Assembly: GCA_934409175.1 (NCBI GenBank)
Contig: CAKRVX010000038.1
Span: 1 to 17,704, forward strand
Length of the DNA stretch: 17,704 nt
From: an uncultured Blautia sp.
Lineage (GTDB): Bacteria > Bacillota > Clostridia > Lachnospirales > Lachnospiraceae
Reading direction: 5' to 3'
Shown here: piece by piece, positions 8,153 through 15,500 of the stretch
How the letters are laid out: the number at the start of each line of letters is the position of its first letter
Numbering within the stretch: position 1 is the stretch's first letter
The notes under the pieces: generated by a model
Seen by the model: the letters and a program-made list of their open reading frames with translations, nothing else
Database searches by the model: none
What the model was told of the DNA's origin: nothing
Program-made: the position numbers and the translations under genes

Positions 8153-9058
8153 TTATCTCTGCACTGCATATCCTCTCTCTGCCAAAAAACTTTGAAATGC
8201 CTTGGATGCGATACTTTGAGGATATTCTGTATCGTGAATAAGAATGATATTTCGTTCGGGAAGTGTTTCATTTACTTCAATCTCAAAGACTTTTCCAGAC
8301 TGCAGATCATCTCTAGCAAATTCTGCTGGAAGAAATCCAAGCCCCAGATTATACCGGACGGCTGGAAGAATCATATCTGTAGTAGCAAGTTCTACGTCCG
8401 GTGAAAATTGCAGACCATGACATTCGAAATATTCATTCAGAAAATTTCTGGTAATCGTTCCGGAAGTAAGGCTTATCCATGGATATGAAGAAAGTTCTCC
8501 CAATGAAATTCTCCTTCCCTTCAGTTCTTCGAATCTGCTGCCACCGATCAGAACCTCATGGTACTTTCTTACTATCCTCATCTTCAGCGGATCTACCACC
8601 TGCAGTGAAGCAGATACCACAGCCAGGTCTACTTTTCCTTCCTTTAATGCATTAACAGAATCTGTAGTACTGTTATTCAGGATTCTGAAATGTACATTCG
8701 GATATTTTATATTAAAATCCCGTATTGCCTCAAATAAATAACAGTGAAGTGCGGTCTCTGTTGCACTGATATAAATTGTCCCGTTATCCAGACTGATCAG
8801 ATTGTTCAGATTATTTTCTCCTTTAAAAAACTGCGCACAGCCTGCGGCTACATATTCATAGAAAATTCTTCCCTCCGGTGTCAGTTTCATACCGCTTTTG
8901 CTTCTTGTAAACAGACGACATCCCAGCACATTTTCCAAATTGTGGATTGTCCGGGTTACTGCCGGCTGACTGGTTTTTAACACAGCTGCTGCCTTTGTCA
9001 GATTTTCGTATTTAGAAACATAATAAAAAACTTTATAATATTCAAAATTAGAATTCAT
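8153..9058 (-). CDS. LysR-family transcriptional regulator
   Basis: Cytoplasmic LysR-type regulator, 301 residues, typical length. The N-terminal winged helix-turn-helix is clear (NLTKAAAVLKTSQPAVTR, about 19-36, then LENVLGCRLFTRSKSGMKLTPEG), followed by a two-lobe effector domain (about 90-295) with GTIYISATE, VDLAVVS and LGLGFLPAEFA motifs. The start has a GGAGA-type ribosome site about 7 bases upstream. It diverges from a MATE efflux gene with 165 bp between them, the classic LysR arrangement, so the pump is its likely target. The effector is unknown; control of its own promoter is expected for the family but not shown. Confidence 0.93.
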   Translation of the reverse strand: MNSNFEYYKVFYYVSKYENLTKAAAVLKTSQPAVTRTIHNLENVLGCRLFTRSKSGMKLTPEGRIFYEYVAAGCAQFFKGENNLNNLISLDNGTIYISATETALHCYLFEAIRDFNIKYPNVHFRILNNSTTDSVNALKEGKVDLAVVSASLQVVDPLKMRIVRKYHEVLIGGSRFEELKGRRISLGELSSYPWISLTSGTITRNFLNEYFECHGLQFSPDVELATTDMILPAVRYNLGLGFLPAEFARDDLQSGKVFEIEVNETLPERNIILIHDTEYPQSIASKAFQSFLAERGYAVQR

Positions 9059-9101
9059 TAAACTTCTCCATCACCTGTAATTAATTATCTGTGTCGGCTT
9101 T

Positions 9102-9130
9102 ATTGTATACCATATTTTTTCTTTTGAAAA
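9102..9130 (-). promoter_or_regulatory. Promoter of the LysR gene
   Basis: On the minus strand TTTTCA (-35, 9125-9130), a 17-bp spacer and TACAAT (-10, 9102-9107) predict a start near 9095 and a leader of about 36 bases. It faces away from the MATE promoter 25 bp further on. Confidence 0.65.
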
Positions 9131-9145
9131 TAAAAAATACTGTTC

Positions 9146-9170
9146 CTTAATCTCTTTACTTTGGGTTAAG
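9146..9170. promoter_or_regulatory. CTTAA-N15-TTAAG inverted repeat, candidate LysR site
   Basis: CTTAA (9146-9150) and TTAAG (9166-9170) flank 15 bp and are centred on the -35 box of the MATE promoter. Position and symmetry suit a LysR-type site, but the arms are short and the motif is AT-rich, so chance is possible. Confidence 0.35.
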
Positions 9171-9183
9171 CTGGCATTATAAT
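9155..9183 (+). promoter_or_regulatory. Promoter of the MATE gene
   Basis: TTTACT (9155-9160), 17 bp, and a perfect TATAAT (9178-9183) predict a start near 9190 and a short leader of about 34 bases, which leaves no room for a riboswitch. Confidence 0.75.
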
Positions 9184-9223
9184 CCATAATGACTATTACG
9201 AAATTCTTCAAGGAGGCTTTTTT

Positions 9224-10615
9224 ATGGCATCATCAAAACAGAGCCGCGTGCTTGACATGACCCGCGGCAGCATTGCCAGACTGCTGCTTACTTTTGCACT
9301 GCCGATTTTTATCGGTTGTCTGCTCCAGCAGCTTTATAATCTGGCCGATACAGCTATCGCCGGTCATCTGCTTGGCGATGAAGCGCTGGCTCAGATTGGA
9401 GCTACCGCTGCCCTCTACAGCCTGATCACCTCATTCTCCATTGGACTGACAAATGGTCTTTCTCTTCCTGTCAGCCGTAATTTCGGAAGTGGAAACATGG
9501 GCGAAATGAGAAAATCTGCATGCTGGATGATTGTTTTATCATTTGCTGTTGCAATTGTAATGACTGCCGGATTTCTTATCTTTCGTTATCCTCTCCTGCG
9601 CATTCTACAGACCCCTGAAGACACTTTCGCAGGCGCCATGAGTTATATTACTGTGATTCTGGCCGGTATTCCACTGACTATGATCTACAATACAGAATCC
9701 GGTCTTCTACGTGCAATCGGAAATAGTATCACGCCGCTGATTTTTCTAATCATCAGCAGTGTGATCAATGTAATACTGGATGTCCTGTTTATGGGACCAT
9801 TTCATCTGGGTGTACAGGGAGCTGCTACTGCTACTGTTCTCTCACAGAGCATCAGCGTTATCCTTTGTTTTTTCTATATTATAAAAAATTATCCTCAGCT
9901 TCATATAAAACGAGAGGACCTGCATGTACCTTTCAGATTTATTATGGAAATGTTTATTACCGGCATGAGTATGGCACTGATGAATGCCGTTTTCAGCATC
10001 GGAAGTGTTATCTTACAAAGCAGTATCAACGCACTTGGAAATGTCTATATCGCTGCCCAGGTAGGCGGTCGCAGGCTGGCAGAACTATTCATGATGCCGG
10101 GAACTGCACTTTCAACAAGTACTGCAACTTTTTCCAGTCAGAACTTCGGTGCCGGCAAACGTTCCCGTATCTGGGGTGGCGTCAAAGTTGCTTTTGGACT
10201 TTACCTGATCTGGTGGCTGATTGCAGTAGCCTTTTCAGTTTTTATGGCACCTTATGCAGTAAAACTGATCACAGGAAGCAGTAATCCGACAGTGATCGAC
10301 AACGCTCTCCTTTATGTCCGGATCAGTACTGTCATGTTCCCGCCTATGGCATTTCTTGTAATTATGCGAAATGCTCTTCAGGGAATGCAACATCAACTTT
10401 CACCCCTGTTATGCAGTGTTCTGGAACTGATTGGTAAAGTTGTCTTTGCTTTCTGGATCGTACCTGTAAAAGGTTATCTGGCGGTCTGCATCTGTGAACC
10501 GATCACATGGGTAATCTGTTTTGTATTTATTGCCGGGGCTGCATTTCTGTTCCGTAAAGATTTTAAAGACTCTGTAAATCTGGAACCTGTATCTGAACGA
10601 CAGTTTCATTTGTAG
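9224..10615 (+). CDS. MATE-family multidrug/cation efflux transporter
   Basis: Inner-membrane Na+- or H+-driven exporter of the MATE family, 463 residues, normal length, about 12 membrane segments in two six-helix halves. Seen: PIFIGCLLQQLYNLADTAI (about 26-44), AGHLLGDEALAQIGAT, and NGLSLPVSRNFGSGN as the first-half motif. The second half has the equivalent QVGGRRLAELFMMPGTA and SQNFGAGKR (about 305-313). AAGGAGG lies 7 bases before the ATG. It diverges from a LysR regulator that probably controls it. The substrate cannot be predicted; gut Clostridia carry many such pumps, and this is not by itself evidence of drug resistance. Confidence 0.94.
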   Translation: MASSKQSRVLDMTRGSIARLLLTFALPIFIGCLLQQLYNLADTAIAGHLLGDEALAQIGATAALYSLITSFSIGLTNGLSLPVSRNFGSGNMGEMRKSACWMIVLSFAVAIVMTAGFLIFRYPLLRILQTPEDTFAGAMSYITVILAGIPLTMIYNTESGLLRAIGNSITPLIFLIISSVINVILDVLFMGPFHLGVQGAATATVLSQSISVILCFFYIIKNYPQLHIKREDLHVPFRFIMEMFITGMSMALMNAVFSIGSVILQSSINALGNVYIAAQVGGRRLAELFMMPGTALSTSTATFSSQNFGAGKRSRIWGGVKVAFGLYLIWWLIAVAFSVFMAPYAVKLITGSSNPTVIDNALLYVRISTVMFPPMAFLVIMRNALQGMQHQLSPLLCSVLELIGKVVFAFWIVPVKGYLAVCICEPITWVICFVFIAGAAFLFRKDFKDSVNLEPVSERQFHL

Positions 10616-10669
10616 AATGCCATATGGAATATTTACAAATAATCCTTCATAATATTTTTTTATAAAGTT

Positions 10670-10735
10670 ATTGCCGGAATACATCTGAAAATTACTGTAA
10701 TAAATTCTCAGATATATTCCGGCAATTCATTTTTC
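10670..10735 (+). terminator. Terminator between the MATE gene and the flavoredoxin
   Basis: A 19-base arm (10670-10688) pairs with 10708-10726 (12 bp, one C/A mismatch, then 6 bp) around a 19-base loop. The plus strand continues TCATTTTTCC. It lies 54 bp past the MATE stop and 59 bp before the end of the convergent minus-strand gene, so it may insulate both. The minus-strand side has a weaker T run. Confidence 0.8.
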
Positions 10736-10794
10736 CTCTTATAGCATATTATGTATACAGGGAATCTCCATATGAAAACAAATCTGGTTCATTT

Positions 10795-11355
10795 TTATTT
10801 CAGTGCAGCGCCAGCTTTAAACGCGTCTCCCACTTTTTCACCTAATTTGATATACGTATTATTAAATGGATCAAATGTTATCGGTGCCGCCTTCACAACA
10901 TCCACATTTCCGTTTTCGTCAAGAACACTTTCATCAACACTGACATTTACAATTTCGCCGACCATCCTGCATGTTTCCGGATCATAGCTTTTAAGCCTGC
11001 ATTCTACACAAATTGGAAGTTCTTTAATAATCGGTGCATCTACATTTTCAGATTTTTCCGCTGTAAAACCAGCTTTTGCAAATTTATCTGGTTCTTTATT
11101 TCCGGAAACGATCCCAACATAGTCACAAGCTTCCATATGCGCTTCATCGGCCATACTGATTGTAAATGCCTTACGTTTTAATATGTTCTCCGTTGTTTTG
11201 TGATTTTCACTGATACACATTGAAATCTCTTTAGCATCACAGATTCCACCCCATGCAGCATTCATCACATCTGGTGTTCCATCTTCACCATATGTAGCAA
11301 TCATCAACACCGGCTGTGGATATGTGTAAGGTTTTGCTCCAAAATTTTTTCTCAT
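10795..11355 (-). CDS. Flavin reductase-like FMN-binding protein (flavoredoxin type)
   Basis: Soluble cytoplasmic split-barrel FMN protein of 186 residues, close to family length (about 170-190). Seen: the N-terminal MRKNFGAKPYTYPQPVLMI start with the ATYGEDGTPDVMNAAWGG flavin-site segment (about 20-37), then KTTENILKRKAFTIS and SGNKEPDKFAKAGFT, and the ITFDPFNNTYIKLGEKVG end. Flavoredoxins pass electrons in anaerobes and reduce flavin or metal centres; the partner here is not defined. It has its own promoter. The neighbouring flavodiiron protein carries a domain of the same broad fold. Position in the cell and exact partner are inference. Confidence 0.88.
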   Translation of the reverse strand: MRKNFGAKPYTYPQPVLMIATYGEDGTPDVMNAAWGGICDAKEISMCISENHKTTENILKRKAFTISMADEAHMEACDYVGIVSGNKEPDKFAKAGFTAEKSENVDAPIIKELPICVECRLKSYDPETCRMVGEIVNVSVDESVLDENGNVDVVKAAPITFDPFNNTYIKLGEKVGDAFKAGAALK

Positions 11356-11363
11356 TGTTTTTT

Positions 11364-11368
11364 CCTCC
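11364..11368 (-). promoter_or_regulatory. Ribosome site that fixes the flavoredoxin start
   Basis: GGAGG on the minus strand ends 8 bases before the ATG at 11355. The frame is open to a TTG at 11370, but that reading would translate through this site, so ATG (MRKNFGAK) is chosen. Confidence 0.85.
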
Positions 11369-11463
11369 AATTTCTTTTACTGTGCTTCCGGACAAACAAA
11401 AATCTCGATACGATTCACTACTTTCATATTGCTTAATGACTTTTCATAATTTGACCCGATTTT

Positions 11464-11498
11464 ACAGTAATTATAACATTATGTCCTGTTACTGTCAT
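11464..11498 (-). promoter_or_regulatory. Promoter of the flavoredoxin, with inverted repeat over it
   Basis: On the minus strand ATGACA (-35, 11493-11498), 17 bp, TATAAT (-10, 11470-11475) with a TGT extension, near consensus. The start is near 11463 with a leader of about 108 bases. ACAGTAA (11464-11470) and TTACTGT (11489-11495) form a 7-bp inverted repeat with an 18-bp spacer; its arms lie on the -10 and -35 boxes, as a repressor site would. Confidence 0.7.
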
Positions 11499-11538
11499 CT
11501 TATGTAATACAAAAAATCCAAATCAAAATTTAACCAAC

Positions 11539-12330
11539 TTAATCTTCTTTTTCCGGCTGACCTATATTTCTTACAAATCGGCATTTTGGAAAATTCGAAC
11601 ATCCACAAAACATATTCCCAACATTCTTTCCTTTCTTTGCAGTTCTCACAACAAGTTCTGAGCCACATCGCGGACATACTAATCCTGTGTCTGACATACC
11701 TCTTTCCTTTTTATCAATTTCTTCCGTTGCCGACTGATCTGGTGATTGATCCGCTGTATTTTCTATTTTATTATCATCTGAACTTTTTTCCAGCTCTTTT
11801 ATTTCATTCATAAGATTTTCGTACTTCGCAAAATAATCTTTTCTTTCTTCACGATTTTTTATTTCTTTTTTTGCATAACGATCATTCACAACTGTTTTGG
11901 GATTTGCCAGTACGATCAATGATTTATAAAAATCATCAAAATTCTTTCTGATAAAGAACTTCCACAGTCCATTTTTATTTTCTGTACGGCACTCTTTTAG
12001 TACAGACAAATGCCTTTCGTTCTGTGTGATCGGAGAATAAATTCCTTCTTTAAACCAGCGATTTCCATATTGAATCGTGTGGATAAAATCGCCTCTGGAA
12101 TTTATTTCAATATTTCCAAAGAGATTTTTACATTCAATTAGAAAGATCAATTTAGAAGAAATTACAATAAAATCAATCTGTGCACCTCTCCCATCCTATG
12201 TTTCTATATAAATATCCTGTAATACTACAAGATCCATATCACTGTTTTTTAATTCAAACAGTATATTCTCTTCACCTGTAATTCCAGCCTTCTTTTAATA
12301 TTGTAACTTCTGGTTTTGAAAAAATCCCAT
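11539..12330 (-). pseudogene. Decayed NERD-domain protein with topoisomerase-type zinc finger
   Basis: The intact family (NERD nuclease-related domain plus C-terminal C4 zinc finger) has an unknown cellular role. On the minus strand the start is an ATG at 12330 with GAGGA 7 bases before it, reading MGFFQNQKLQY then TAA. Reading one frame over gives SKPEVTILKE, the expected N-terminus, so one T was probably lost from a T run (12319-12324). Next, the frame returns to KKAGITGEENILFELKN, with a gap where I recall about 35-50 residues in relatives. Then QDIYIET is followed by an in-frame TAG (12196-12198) and DGRGAQIDFIVISSK, an intact NERD core. From 12150 the frame is open, including FLIECKN and CPRCGSE...FCGCSNFPKC, the zinc finger. 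Three lesions make it a pseudogene unless rescued. It follows the alarmone-synthetase gene by 40 bp on the same strand. Confidence 0.88.
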
Positions 12331-12370
12331 AGTACATTCCTCTTTTTTCACATCAGTATTTATATTTTTA

Positions 12371-13360
12371 TCAGTCAATCAGATCATTCTGAAATCGAGA
12401 TAAATGTTCATACGGCAAAATGAGCCGTCCTCTGTACAGTCCGCATCCATCATTAATCAAACTGTTGTTTACTGCAGCAAACATGTTTACATCCAGTTTT
12501 GAAAGATCCAGATTCAGCAGTTTAATTCCTCTTTCATAGGCATCATCGAAATATTTACACTCACCTTTCGGAATAGCATCCCGTCTTGCGCGTTCGTTTT
12601 CCTGTTTCTTTTCATATCCCAGATGATTAGCCGCACCGATTTCTGCCACATCATCCATATCCTTTGTTCTGATCTGCACCTCAAGAAATGACCGGGAACT
12701 ATTATCATAAAACGTAATATGCAGAGATTGATAATCCATTTCTCTTTTCTCAGAAATATAATCTCTGTAGTATGTTTTCACTGTCTCATCCAATAACGGT
12801 GAACAGCTTAACATTACCCCGTTTGCAGACTCCGCAGTGAATCCTCTTTCTTCCAGAAAACCCGGAAGTCTGTTTGCAATATCATATAAATATTTCAGTT
12901 CCTGTGTTTCTCTGTCTTGCCCTGGCTTTAAATGACATTTCGGAAGAGAAATTACAATACGATATGCTATAAGGTCACGAAAACAGCTTAAGCGGTTCTT
13001 TAATTCTGCAATCGGCGGATAGGCTCCGTGTCTGCTGTAATAGTCATAAATATATTCTACAATATATCCGTTGAATTTCTCCTCTGCACGGATCAGCGAT
13101 TTGATCCGGCCTTTTACTGTAAACGCCAGAAATGAATATTCTTTTGTCATATATTTATAAAATTCTCTGATTTTCTGAGACTGTGCTGTCAGGAAATCAT
13201 TATGTTCCAGCAATTCCTTGATCTGAATCAAAAAATTGCAGTGAATCAGGTCAATCTCATTATGGTTGTTTTTTGCGTCTTTTCGCAGATCTTCAATATA
13301 TCTCTGCAGTATTTTTAATACTGTATCTCCGGAATATAAATAATCATTTAATGTTATCAT
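12371..13360 (-). CDS. RelA/SpoT-domain protein, probable (p)ppGpp synthetase-like
   Basis: Cytoplasmic protein of 329 residues with a RelA/SpoT nucleotidyltransferase domain, which moves pyrophosphate from ATP to GDP or GTP to make alarmone. Motifs are in order: GRIKSLIRAEEK (84-95), FRDLIAYRIV with Asp129 and Arg134, YQSLH (210-214), EVQIRT with Glu227/Gln229/Arg231, then AEIGAANHLGYEKK. No HD hydrolase, TGS or ACT region is seen. At 329 residues it is longer than RelQ/RelP-type small synthetases (about 210-260) and far shorter than RelA/SpoT; residues 1-75 and 255-329 are unassigned. The ribosome site is a weak AGGGTG. A toxic alarmone synthetase is an alternative, though I see no antitoxin gene beside it; synthesis itself is not proved. 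Confidence 0.82.
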   Translation of the reverse strand: MITLNDYLYSGDTVLKILQRYIEDLRKDAKNNHNEIDLIHCNFLIQIKELLEHNDFLTAQSQKIREFYKYMTKEYSFLAFTVKGRIKSLIRAEEKFNGYIVEYIYDYYSRHGAYPPIAELKNRLSCFRDLIAYRIVISLPKCHLKPGQDRETQELKYLYDIANRLPGFLEERGFTAESANGVMLSCSPLLDETVKTYYRDYISEKREMDYQSLHITFYDNSSRSFLEVQIRTKDMDDVAEIGAANHLGYEKKQENERARRDAIPKGECKYFDDAYERGIKLLNLDLSKLDVNMFAAVNNSLINDGCGLYRGRLILPYEHLSRFQNDLID

Positions 13361-13427
13361 ATGTACGCACCCTGCTTCCCTGTTCTTTTGATATATTGGT
13401 TATTCCATGAAATTTTATTTTCTTTCT

Positions 13428-13455
13428 ATTCTATCAGACTTTAAAAGTTTATCAA
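13428..13455 (-). promoter_or_regulatory. Promoter of the RelA/SpoT-domain gene
   Basis: On the minus strand TTGATA (-35, 13450-13455), a 16-bp spacer and TAGAAT (-10, 13428-13433) with a TG extension. The predicted start is near 13421 and the leader about 61 bases. It lies downstream of the flavodiiron terminator, which makes the gene an independent unit. Confidence 0.7.
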
Positions 13456-13473
13456 GGGATTTCTCCAACGCAC

Positions 13474-13502
13474 AAAACAGACGGCTTACTTCACCGTCTG
13501 TT
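13474..13502 (-). terminator. Terminator of the flavodiiron gene
   Basis: AACAGACGG (13476-13484) and CCGTCTGTT (13494-13502) make a perfect 9-bp stem with a 9-base loop. On the minus strand it continues TTTTGTG. It lies about 48 bp past the flavodiiron stop. The short T tract lowers confidence a little. Confidence 0.78.
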
Positions 13503-13549
13503 CTGCACAAAATACTCTTTTCTTTTTATCGTATTACTGATTCTTCAGC

Positions 13550-15340
13550 TTATCCGATAGGTTCGAAGTCTACTGCTCCATGTTTACATAATGGGCAGAT
13601 ATAGTCTTCCGGAAGCTCATCGCCTTCATAAATGTATCCGCAGACTTTACATACAAAACCTTTCTTGCCCTCTGTCTCCGGCTTTGGTTTTACATTCTTC
13701 TGATAATAAGTATAACTCATAGTTTCCTGATCACTTACCACACGTGCTTCTGTTACACTGCAGATAAACATTCCATGAGTTCCCAGATCTACATACTGCT
13801 CTACTTTCAGGGACATGAATGCATTGATATATTTATCCAGGAATATCAGTCCGTTGTCAGAACGGTTTACCTTCTGTCCTGCAAATTTATCTGCACTTCT
13901 TCCACTCTGGAAGCCGAACTGCTCAAATACAGAGAATGGTGCATCCACAGAAAGACAATTTACATTCATCACTCCAGTCTGTTTGATAATGTGATGGGAA
14001 TAGTTTGTTTTATTGATATTTACCGCAACGCGGAAAGGAGAATCTGTCAGCTGTGTAACCGTATTAACAATCAAACCATTATCCTTTTTTCCATCATTGG
14101 ATGTTACCACATACAGGCCATATCCTATGCGAAACAGTGCAGTCATATCATTTTTATTCGCCAGTTCATCATTCTTTGCAATATACTCCTGACAAAGTTC
14201 TGATGCCATTGCTTCCATCTGGTCTCTGTTCTCCTGATTTACAGCAGACATAATCTTCACTGTAGTATCCAGCCAGTTGATTTTCTTACACTCAGACAGC
14301 ATATTCTTCATCACTTTGGCAGCCAGCGGTGCCCATGAACCATTTTCAATAAGACCTACTGTACGATTCTGGAAATTATGCTCCACCAGACGGGTGATAA
14401 AGTCATTCATGAACGGATAAATTCCTGCATTATATGTGGTGGTTGCAAGTACCAGCTTGCTGTAACGAAATGCATCACTGAGTGCCTGAGACATATCATC
14501 TCTTGCAAGATCATAAACAACTACCTTCGGACAGCCTTTATTTTTTAACTTCTCTACAAACTGATTCACAGCTTCCTTGGTGTGTCCATATACAGAAGTA
14601 TAGGCTACAACAATTCCCTCTTCCTCAGGTGTATAAGAAGACCATGTATCATAAAGTCCGAGATAATGTCCAAGATTTTCTGTAAGAACTGGTCCATGTA
14701 ATGGACAGACAATCTGAATATCCAGTGTTGCAGCAACTTTTAAAAGTCTCTGCACCTGTGCACCATATTTTCCAACGATACCGATAAAATATCTTCTTGC
14801 CTCATCATCCCAATCCTCTTCCACATCCAGTGCGCCGAATTTTCCAAATCCATCTGCAGAAAACAAAACTTTATCAGTGCTGTCATATGTCACCATCACT
14901 TCCGGCCAGTGCACCATTGGAGCAAATACAAATGTAAGATTATGAGTTCCAAGACTGAGTGTGGATCCATTTTCCACTTCCAGCTTCTGACCTTCCAGAT
15001 CCAGTCCGAAGAAGTTTTTGATCATCATAAATGTTTTCGCATTGGCTACTACTGTGGTTCCCGGATATACTTCCAGAAAATTTGCTACGTTTGCTGCATG
15101 ATCCGGTTCCATATGCTGTACGATCAGATAATCCGGCTTGCGTCCGTTCAGAATCTGCTCCAGATTATCCAGCCATTCATGCTTGAAGTTTGCATCTACG
15201 GTATCCATAACTGCAATTTTTTCATCCAGAATAACATAGGAATTATATGCCATTCCATTTGGCACTGCATACTGTCCCTCGAACAGATCCACCTGATGAT
15301 CATTTACACCTGCATATTTTATACTATCTGTAATTCTCAT
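13550..15340 (-). CDS. Multidomain flavodiiron protein (diiron/flavodoxin + flavin reductase + rubredoxin)
   Basis: Cytoplasmic O2- and/or NO-reducing enzyme, 596 residues. Domains in order: metallo-beta-lactamase-fold diiron domain (1-245), flavodoxin (about 242-395), flavin reductase/flavoredoxin-like (about 400-540), rubredoxin (about 560-596). Diiron ligands are visible as H76, E78, D80 (QHMEPDHAAN), H144, D163 and H215. The FMN loop is TSVYGHTKEA. The rubredoxin holds CKVC (564/567) and CPLC (582/585), the four iron-binding cysteines. The core protein is about 400 residues, so the extra two modules probably bring electrons from NAD(P)H through flavin and rubredoxin within one chain. AGAGG precedes the ATG. 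It diverges from a CRP/FNR regulator, and a class II-placed palindrome suggests activation by it. O2 versus NO preference is not readable. Confidence 0.95.
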   Translation of the reverse strand: MRITDSIKYAGVNDHQVDLFEGQYAVPNGMAYNSYVILDEKIAVMDTVDANFKHEWLDNLEQILNGRKPDYLIVQHMEPDHAANVANFLEVYPGTTVVANAKTFMMIKNFFGLDLEGQKLEVENGSTLSLGTHNLTFVFAPMVHWPEVMVTYDSTDKVLFSADGFGKFGALDVEEDWDDEARRYFIGIVGKYGAQVQRLLKVAATLDIQIVCPLHGPVLTENLGHYLGLYDTWSSYTPEEEGIVVAYTSVYGHTKEAVNQFVEKLKNKGCPKVVVYDLARDDMSQALSDAFRYSKLVLATTTYNAGIYPFMNDFITRLVEHNFQNRTVGLIENGSWAPLAAKVMKNMLSECKKINWLDTTVKIMSAVNQENRDQMEAMASELCQEYIAKNDELANKNDMTALFRIGYGLYVVTSNDGKKDNGLIVNTVTQLTDSPFRVAVNINKTNYSHHIIKQTGVMNVNCLSVDAPFSVFEQFGFQSGRSADKFAGQKVNRSDNGLIFLDKYINAFMSLKVEQYVDLGTHGMFICSVTEARVVSDQETMSYTYYQKNVKPKPETEGKKGFVCKVCGYIYEGDELPEDYICPLCKHGAVDFEPIG

Positions 15341-15400
15341 ATTTTTTCCTCTATTCTTTCTGCAATATCATTATTATCTGTGTTCTTTGTTTATGTCTAT

Positions 15401-15406
15401 ATTATA
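15401..15406 (-). promoter_or_regulatory. Flavodiiron -10 box without a usable -35
   Basis: On the minus strand TATAAT (15401-15406) predicts a start near 15394 and a leader of about 54 bases. At 17 bp upstream there is no TTGACA-like hexamer (CAGAAA region), as expected for a promoter that needs an activator. Confidence 0.7.
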
Positions 15407-15427
15407 CCTAAAAAGTCCAGATATTTC

Positions 15428-15443
15428 TGTTGCAATTGCAACA
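15428..15443. promoter_or_regulatory. Perfect palindrome, likely CRP/FNR-family operator
   Basis: TGTTGCAATTGCAACA is a perfect 16-bp palindrome in the 160-bp gap between the flavodiiron and CRP/FNR genes. Its centre (15435/15436) is at -41.5 from the predicted flavodiiron start and at about -50.5 from the regulator start. It is unlike the FNR core (TTGAT-N4-ATCAA) and the CRP core (TGTGA-N6-TCACA), so this regulator probably has its own specificity. Confidence 0.82.
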
Positions 15444-15470
15444 ATTATTATGGTTTTTTCCAGAAAATGG

Positions 15471-15479
15471 TGTTATAAT
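15471..15479 (+). promoter_or_regulatory. Extended -10 promoter of the CRP/FNR regulator
   Basis: TGT immediately before a perfect TATAAT (15474-15479) makes an extended -10. No good -35 lies at the normal distance. The predicted start is near 15486, which would make the leader extremely short (about 15 bases) and put the ribosome site at its very 5' end. Confidence 0.6.
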
Positions 15480-15500
15480 TGTCTGACGAGGTGATTGATC

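Noticed and set aside
12371..13360. Calling the RelA/SpoT protein a toxic (ToxSAS/CapRel) system
   Set aside because: No antitoxin gene or fused antitoxin domain is recognisable. The neighbours are a NERD pseudogene and an independent flavodiiron unit. Kept only as a speculative finding.
13470..13512. GCACAAAA direct repeats flanking the flavodiiron terminator
   Set aside because: Two 8-base AT-rich copies, no transposase and no target-site logic; they probably arise by chance.
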